Shown here in pieces: positions 59,938-64,000 of a DNA stretch of 64,000 bases. A program made the position numbers and the translations under genes. The DNA lies in contig NZ_CP043617.1 in assembly GCF_009258225.1 (NCBI RefSeq), positions 1 to 64,000 of the forward strand, written 5' to 3'. This DNA is from Sulfurimonas lithotrophica (GTDB lineage Bacteria; Campylobacterota; Campylobacteria; Campylobacterales; Sulfurimonadaceae). The notes beneath the pieces were generated by a model, which searched no databases, was not told where the DNA came from, and saw only the letters and a program-made list of their open reading frames with translations. Numbering within the stretch: position 1 is the stretch's first letter; the number at the start of each line of letters is the position of its first letter.

Positions 59938-60462
59938 ATGAAGTTGAATATAGTAACTTATCCAGATAAAATTTTACGCCAAAAATCCAATGAAGTTGAA
60001 AAGTTTGATGAAGAATTGCACGAGCTTCTGGATGCAATGTATCCGTTTATGATGCAAACCAACGGAATAGGATTAGCAGCTATTCAAGTTGCACATCCCA
60101 AAAGAGTACTTATTATAAATATACCCGATGAAGAAGATGAACAAAGTGATGAGAACTTAATAGAGATGATAAATCCTGTTATTACAGAAAAAAATGGTAT
60201 TACTACATATCAAGAGGGTTGTTTGAGTGTACCAACTTTTTATGAAGATATAGAGAGGTTTGAAGAGGTTAGGGTAAACTACCAAGATAGATTCGGTAAT
60301 ACAAAAACACTTGAAGCAAACGGTCTTTTAAGTATTGCAATTCAGCATGAGATGGATCACCTAGAAGGGATTTTATTTATAGATAAATTATCATACTCAC
60401 GTAGAAAGAAGTTTGAAAAAGAGTATAAAAAGTATCAAAAAGAACTAAAATTAAAAAAATAA
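59938..60462 (+). CDS. def: Peptide deformylase
   Basis: Removes the formyl group from nascent proteins. In 174 aa the three motifs are GIGLAAIQV, EGCLSVP (metal Cys) and QHEMDHLEGIL (metal His and catalytic Glu). Eleven bp after the GGDEF-like gene. ATG start with a weak ribosome-binding site. Confidence 0.97.
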   Translation: MKLNIVTYPDKILRQKSNEVEKFDEELHELLDAMYPFMMQTNGIGLAAIQVAHPKRVLIINIPDEEDEQSDENLIEMINPVITEKNGITTYQEGCLSVPTFYEDIERFEEVRVNYQDRFGNTKTLEANGLLSIAIQHEMDHLEGILFIDKLSYSRRKKFEKEYKKYQKELKLKK

Positions 60463-60469
60463 CTTTATG

Positions 60470-61198
60470 TTAGATGGCATTATGCCATTGAACCAGAGTT
60501 AATCTGTATCCCTCTTTAACTTCCTTAACCTCATGTGAAAAGTATGGATTGCTTGGAAAAACAATCATATCACCGGCTTTTGGTTTTAATGTGATCGTAT
60601 TTCCATCATAGTCTTTTAAAAAATTAAATATAAGTTCCCCACCGTTGAATGTAAATTTGTCTTTTAGAGTTTCGGAGTAAGATGTTGCAAATAATACGGT
60701 GGTTAGTTTTCTCTCCGGTGCAACCGTAGTATATCCGACTATATTGTTTTCTTTGTCCAAAAGTGCATTCGCATCATCCGAGTGTTGGATATAAAAACCG
60801 CCTTTTTTATATTCGAGGGCCTGAACTTCCGTTGAAATAGTTATAGCCAAATTAAAATAATCTTCAATTATAGGCTGATATTCTATAAAACGAGATTTAT
60901 ATAATGAATCTAAATGTTCATCTAATGAATATATATTTGTATCTCTATACTCTTTCACGACTTTAGGATTTACGACTCCCGATATAAGTTCAGTCTTCAC
61001 TTTTGCTATTTCTGCCTCGTCATCTTTATAAACAGAATTTACAAAAAGTGGAAGCTCATTAGCTTTTAAAAAATCTTTTATTATTAAAAAAGGAGTTGCT
61101 TTATATGGACTTGGTAGATAGTTGTTTTGTATATCGAGATTGTATATATATTCATCTAAAAAGATGGATTCGCTTATTTGAATCAAGGTAAACCTCAT
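60470..61198 (-). CDS. 2-oxoglutarate/Fe(II)-dependent oxygenase family protein
   Basis: A 242-aa protein of the prolyl-4-hydroxylase-like type. The iron facial triad is HSD in FYIQHSDDANAL, with the distal His in PSNPYFSHEVKEV, and the Arg of the cosubstrate site in KEGYRLTLVQWHNAI. The N-terminal half (residues 1-110) is not recognised. The strand is opposite to def and comM, which flank it. The substrate is unknown. Confidence 0.82.
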   Translation of the reverse strand: MRFTLIQISESIFLDEYIYNLDIQNNYLPSPYKATPFLIIKDFLKANELPLFVNSVYKDDEAEIAKVKTELISGVVNPKVVKEYRDTNIYSLDEHLDSLYKSRFIEYQPIIEDYFNLAITISTEVQALEYKKGGFYIQHSDDANALLDKENNIVGYTTVAPERKLTTVLFATSYSETLKDKFTFNGGELIFNFLKDYDGNTITLKPKAGDMIVFPSNPYFSHEVKEVKEGYRLTLVQWHNAI

Positions 61199-61324
61199 TG
61201 GATAAAGTTGGAAATCATACTCCTTTTTCTAAAATAATGCAATACTAAAATATGACAATTTGCAATAAAATTTAATTTTTTTTATAAAAATAGTTAAGAT
61301 GTAAAAAAAATAAATGGATAAACT

Positions 61325-62827
61325 ATGAAAAAAATATCCTGTGCTACATATGAAGGCTTAGATGCAAAAGTTGTGATTGTTGAATCCACACTGACTAAAG
61401 GTCTGCCGTCTTTTAGCATCGTAGGTATGGCATCATCGAGTATAAATGAGAGTAAAGAGCGTGTAAAGTCTGCTTTATTAAGTAACGAATTTAAATTCCC
61501 GCCTAAGAGGATAACTCTTTCTTTGGTACCCTCAGATGTTAAAAAGGACGGCTCGCATTTTGATTTAAGTATAGCATTAATGATAGCTTTAAATGAAGAA
61601 GATGATGAATTTTCAGATTGGTTTGTTTTTGGAGAACTGGGCTTAGACGGAAGCGTGAGAGAAAATGGCTATTTGTACCCTCTTCTTCTCTCTTTGGCTA
61701 ATCAAGGTATTACAAAAAAAGCTATAGTTCCATATGAATCTCTTGAAAAACTATCAAAAATACCAAATATAGAATTCTATGGTGTTAAAACTCTCAGTGA
61801 AGCTATAGATGTGTTAAAGTCAGATGAATATATGCCAAGTTTGTCTGAATTTGATTTTCCATATCCAAGTTATACTTTAGATCAGAAATATTATGTATAT
61901 AACAAATATGATGAAGATTTTTCAGATGTTAAAGGTCAAGACGTGGCAAAAAGGGCTGCACTTATTGCGGCTTGCGGGATGCATAATATTTTGCTTGAAG
62001 GAAGCCCCGGAAGCGGGAAAAGTATGATAGCCCAGAGATTAAGATATATATTGCCGCCCCTTAATAAAAGTGAGATATTAGATATTGCAAAATTAGAGAG
62101 TTTAGATGATAAAGAACCAAGCTTTAAACCGCTTCGTAATTTTTGCTCACCTCATCATACATCGACATCCGCATCTATCTTTGGAGGAGGCTCTTATAAA
62201 TCTCGTATAGGGGAGGTTGGTTTGGCTAACGGAGGCATACTGTTTTTCGATGAATTGCCACACTTTTCAAAAAGTGTTTTGGAAGCTTTGCGTGAACCAA
62301 TGCAAGATGGAAAAATAAAAATCTCTCGTGTTAATTCAAAAGTAATATATCCTGCAGATTTTTTGTTTATCGGAGCAATGAATCCGTGTCCTTGCGGAAA
62401 TTTACTCGATGAGTCTAAAGAGTGCAGATGCAATGAGATGGAAATACAGCGTTATAAAAACAGATTGTCCGAGCCTTTTTTAGACAGGATAGATTTAAAT
62501 GTAGTAATGTCTCAGATCAATGCAGATGACAAAGCAAGTATGAGTTCTCGTCAGATGCATCAGAGGGTTATAGATGTTCATCATATTATAAAAAAACGTG
62601 GGCAGAAAAACTTTAATGCCAAACTATCTGATCAAGAAGTAGATAGGTACTGTGTATTAGATGTAGATGCTAAAGATACTTTGGATATGGCTATAAACAG
62701 ATTTGCACTCTCTTTTAGAAGTATAAAAAAAATACAAAAAGTTGCACGTACTATTGCCGATATCGATGCAAGTGAAATAATCAATAAAAAACATATATTG
62801 GAAGCTTTGAGTTATAGAAAAAGATAG
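61325..62827 (+). CDS. comM: ComM/YifB-family AAA+ ATPase (Mg-chelatase-like)
   Basis: A 500-aa protein. The N-terminal Lon-like fold (residues 1-170) precedes the AAA+ core with Walker A LLEGSPGSGKSMIAQRL near residue 225, Walker B ILFFDELPHF, and a zinc-like CPCGN...CRCN loop near 360. ComM-type helicases drive branch migration during natural transformation in other bacteria. It is shorter than or equal to the usual 500-510. Alone on its strand, before yjbQ. Confidence 0.93.
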   Translation: MKKISCATYEGLDAKVVIVESTLTKGLPSFSIVGMASSSINESKERVKSALLSNEFKFPPKRITLSLVPSDVKKDGSHFDLSIALMIALNEEDDEFSDWFVFGELGLDGSVRENGYLYPLLLSLANQGITKKAIVPYESLEKLSKIPNIEFYGVKTLSEAIDVLKSDEYMPSLSEFDFPYPSYTLDQKYYVYNKYDEDFSDVKGQDVAKRAALIAACGMHNILLEGSPGSGKSMIAQRLRYILPPLNKSEILDIAKLESLDDKEPSFKPLRNFCSPHHTSTSASIFGGGSYKSRIGEVGLANGGILFFDELPHFSKSVLEALREPMQDGKIKISRVNSKVIYPADFLFIGAMNPCPCGNLLDESKECRCNEMEIQRYKNRLSEPFLDRIDLNVVMSQINADDKASMSSRQMHQRVIDVHHIIKKRGQKNFNAKLSDQEVDRYCVLDVDAKDTLDMAINRFALSFRSIKKIQKVARTIADIDASEIINKKHILEALSYRKR

Positions 62828-62840
62828 AGTATAATTTTAT

Positions 62841-63257
62841 ATGTCTATATTTCAAAAAACTATAAAATTGCATCCTAGACCAAAAGGTTTTCATCTTATA
62901 ACGAGAGAGATTGAAGATGCTCTATTATCATTCCCAGATATAAATCATGGGATATTAAATATTTTTTTAAAACATACATCTGCATCACTTAGTATAAATG
63001 AAAATGCAGACCCGACTGTACGCGCTGATATGGAAGAGTACTTTAGTGATATGATTGACGATAAACCATACTATATGCATACATATGAGGGTGAAGACGA
63101 TATGCCCGCACATATAAAAAGCTCTATTTTAGGAAATTCACTAAACATACCGATAACAAATGCAGAAATGAACTTGGGAGCTTGGCAAGGTATATATTTG
63201 GGAGAACATCGTGATAATGCACAAAGCCGCAAATTAGTTTTGACTATGCAGTACTAA
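62841..63257 (+). CDS. yjbQ: YjbQ family protein (UPF0047)
   Basis: A 138-aa single-domain protein. The signature HTSASLSINENADPTVRADM near residue 45 and the C-terminal WQGIYLGEHRDN are standard. Some homologues show a promiscuous thiamine-phosphate-synthase activity. It follows comM by 13 bp and precedes the HAD gene by 1 bp. Confidence 0.88.
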   Translation: MSIFQKTIKLHPRPKGFHLITREIEDALLSFPDINHGILNIFLKHTSASLSINENADPTVRADMEEYFSDMIDDKPYYMHTYEGEDDMPAHIKSSILGNSLNIPITNAEMNLGAWQGIYLGEHRDNAQSRKLVLTMQY

Positions 63258-63258
63258 T

Positions 63259-63912
63259 ATGAAAAAGTATATATTATTTGATAATGACGGAGTACTAATT
63301 GAAACTGAGATGTGGTACTTTGAAGCTAGTAAACGAGCTTTAAAAGAGTTCTTTGATTTAGAGCTTACATTTCATAGGTATATGGATATTATGGCTAAAG
63401 GTAAGAGGGCTTGGGTTATAGCTGAAGAAGCAGGTATAAGTGAAGAAAAAATAGTTATTGCCAGAGAACAAAGAGACAGATACTATCAAGAGTATATAAA
63501 AACAAAAGATATAACTATTGATGGTGTAATTGAAACTCTAAAGTGCTTGAATAGAGATTATAAAATGGGAATAGTCACTACTTCAAGAAGGGTTGATTTT
63601 GAACTTGCTCACAAGGGGCGAGGGATTGTTGATTATATGGAGTTTGTTTTATGTGTAGAGGATTATCCAAATTCAAAACCGCATCCGGACCCGTATCTTA
63701 AGGGCTTAGAACTCTTTAGTGCATCTAGGGATGAGTGTATAATTATCGAAGATTCAAAAAGAGGGTTAAGTTCTGCTGTAAATGCAGGAATAGAGTGCAT
63801 AATAGTTCATAATGAGTTTACTAAAACACACGATTTCTCAGCTGCTACATATAGAGTAAAAAAGATTACTCAGTTACCTGAACTTTTAAACTCTATACAT
63901 TGTAATAAGTAG
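63259..63912 (+). CDS. HAD-family phosphatase/beta-phosphoglucomutase-like hydrolase
   Basis: A 217-aa HAD subfamily I protein. Motif I is ILFDNDGVLIETE, motif II is GIVTTSRR, motif III is KPHPDPYLKG (Lys), and motif IV is IIIEDSKRG. The helical cap lies near residues 20-85. The substrate is not predictable, possibly a phosphoglycolate or sugar phosphate. One bp after yjbQ. Confidence 0.88.
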   Translation: MKKYILFDNDGVLIETEMWYFEASKRALKEFFDLELTFHRYMDIMAKGKRAWVIAEEAGISEEKIVIAREQRDRYYQEYIKTKDITIDGVIETLKCLNRDYKMGIVTTSRRVDFELAHKGRGIVDYMEFVLCVEDYPNSKPHPDPYLKGLELFSASRDECIIIEDSKRGLSSAVNAGIECIIVHNEFTKTHDFSAATYRVKKITQLPELLNSIHCNK

Positions 63913-64000
63913 CATTAGGGTGGTAAACCACCAATGCAGAAGTTGACTGCTCAGGATGAATCTGAAAAGTCTCACTAAGTTCTATTCCAAACTCTTCTGG
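63893..64000 (-). CDS. Partial reading frame on the minus strand, C-terminal end only
   Basis: An open frame enters from the right edge of the window and ends with TAG at 63893-63895. The last 35 residues contain EFGIELSETFQIHPEQSTSA and end NATYYNV. It overlaps the HAD gene by 20 bp on the opposite strand. I do not recognise the product. The rest of the gene lies outside the window, so it could also be chance. Confidence 0.4.
   Translation of the reverse strand, partial: PEEFGIELSETFQIHPEQSTSALVVYHPNATYYNV

Overview
This window is an ordinary, gene-dense stretch of chromosome from the replication-origin side of a Campylobacterota (Epsilonproteobacteria) genome, most like Sulfurimonas. The evidence is the low G+C content, the 16S rRNA sequence, the dnaA-adjacent ruvC, the RNase J with an Asn/Lys-rich N-terminus, tandem DUF3373 porin-like proteins, a TAT-exported sulfide:quinone-reductase-like flavoprotein, and FliW/FliI. 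The genus is an inference from memory of these families. No search was possible.

Layout. At 1-1567 dnaA lies on the minus strand, flanked on both sides by clustered DnaA-box-like motifs (bipartite oriC). At 1.5-9 kb are a double-receiver GGDEF-like regulator, ruvC, a hybrid histidine kinase, citrate synthase, thioredoxin-2, the HtrA protease and FliW. At 9-18 kb are nrdA, purB, a pseudouridine synthase, a 580-bp non-coding region, rlmN, a nucleosidase and hisF. Two near-perfect parS sites (13.8 and 16.65 kb) and a second group of DnaA boxes (14.1-14.3 kb) fall here, as expected near an origin. At 18-25 kb are ksgA, rnj, folE, fliI and a large WD40-like protein. At 25-30.5 kb is a sulfur/envelope block: a haem-motif-less cytochrome-like protein, an SQR/FccB-like flavoprotein and two DUF3373 outer-membrane proteins. 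At 30.5-42 kb are recJ, pyrG, a Kef-type antiporter, pyrE-frr-secG, a zinc ABC transporter operon that continues into a BioC-like methyltransferase and a CinA-like protein, then a ThiD2-domain protein and a BI-1 family protein. At 42.2-48.05 kb is a complete rRNA operon (16S, tRNA-Ile, 23S, 5S) with a consensus promoter and clear processing stems. At 48-64 kb are a FadL-type porin, a DUF302 protein, purM, a degenerate spermidine-synthase-like protein, coaE-dapF, prfA-rpsT, glmM-lspA, tig-clpP-(GGDEF-like)-def, a 2OG-Fe(II) oxygenase, comM, yjbQ and a HAD phosphatase.

Most genes are housekeeping and sit in short operons with 1-8 bp overlaps. I saw no insertion sequence, prophage, CRISPR array or toxin-antitoxin island. 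I did not find a convincing large undescribed system. The most unusual signals are two adjacent genes (the nucleosidase at 16.05-16.6 kb and rlmN) that seem to start at non-AUG, non-GUG/UUG codons. Others are the extra DnaA-box cluster with an AT-rich flank, the parS pair, a 32-bp perfect palindrome abutting the rRNA promoter, and a perfect TGTGA-N6-TCACA operator upstream of the DUF302 gene.
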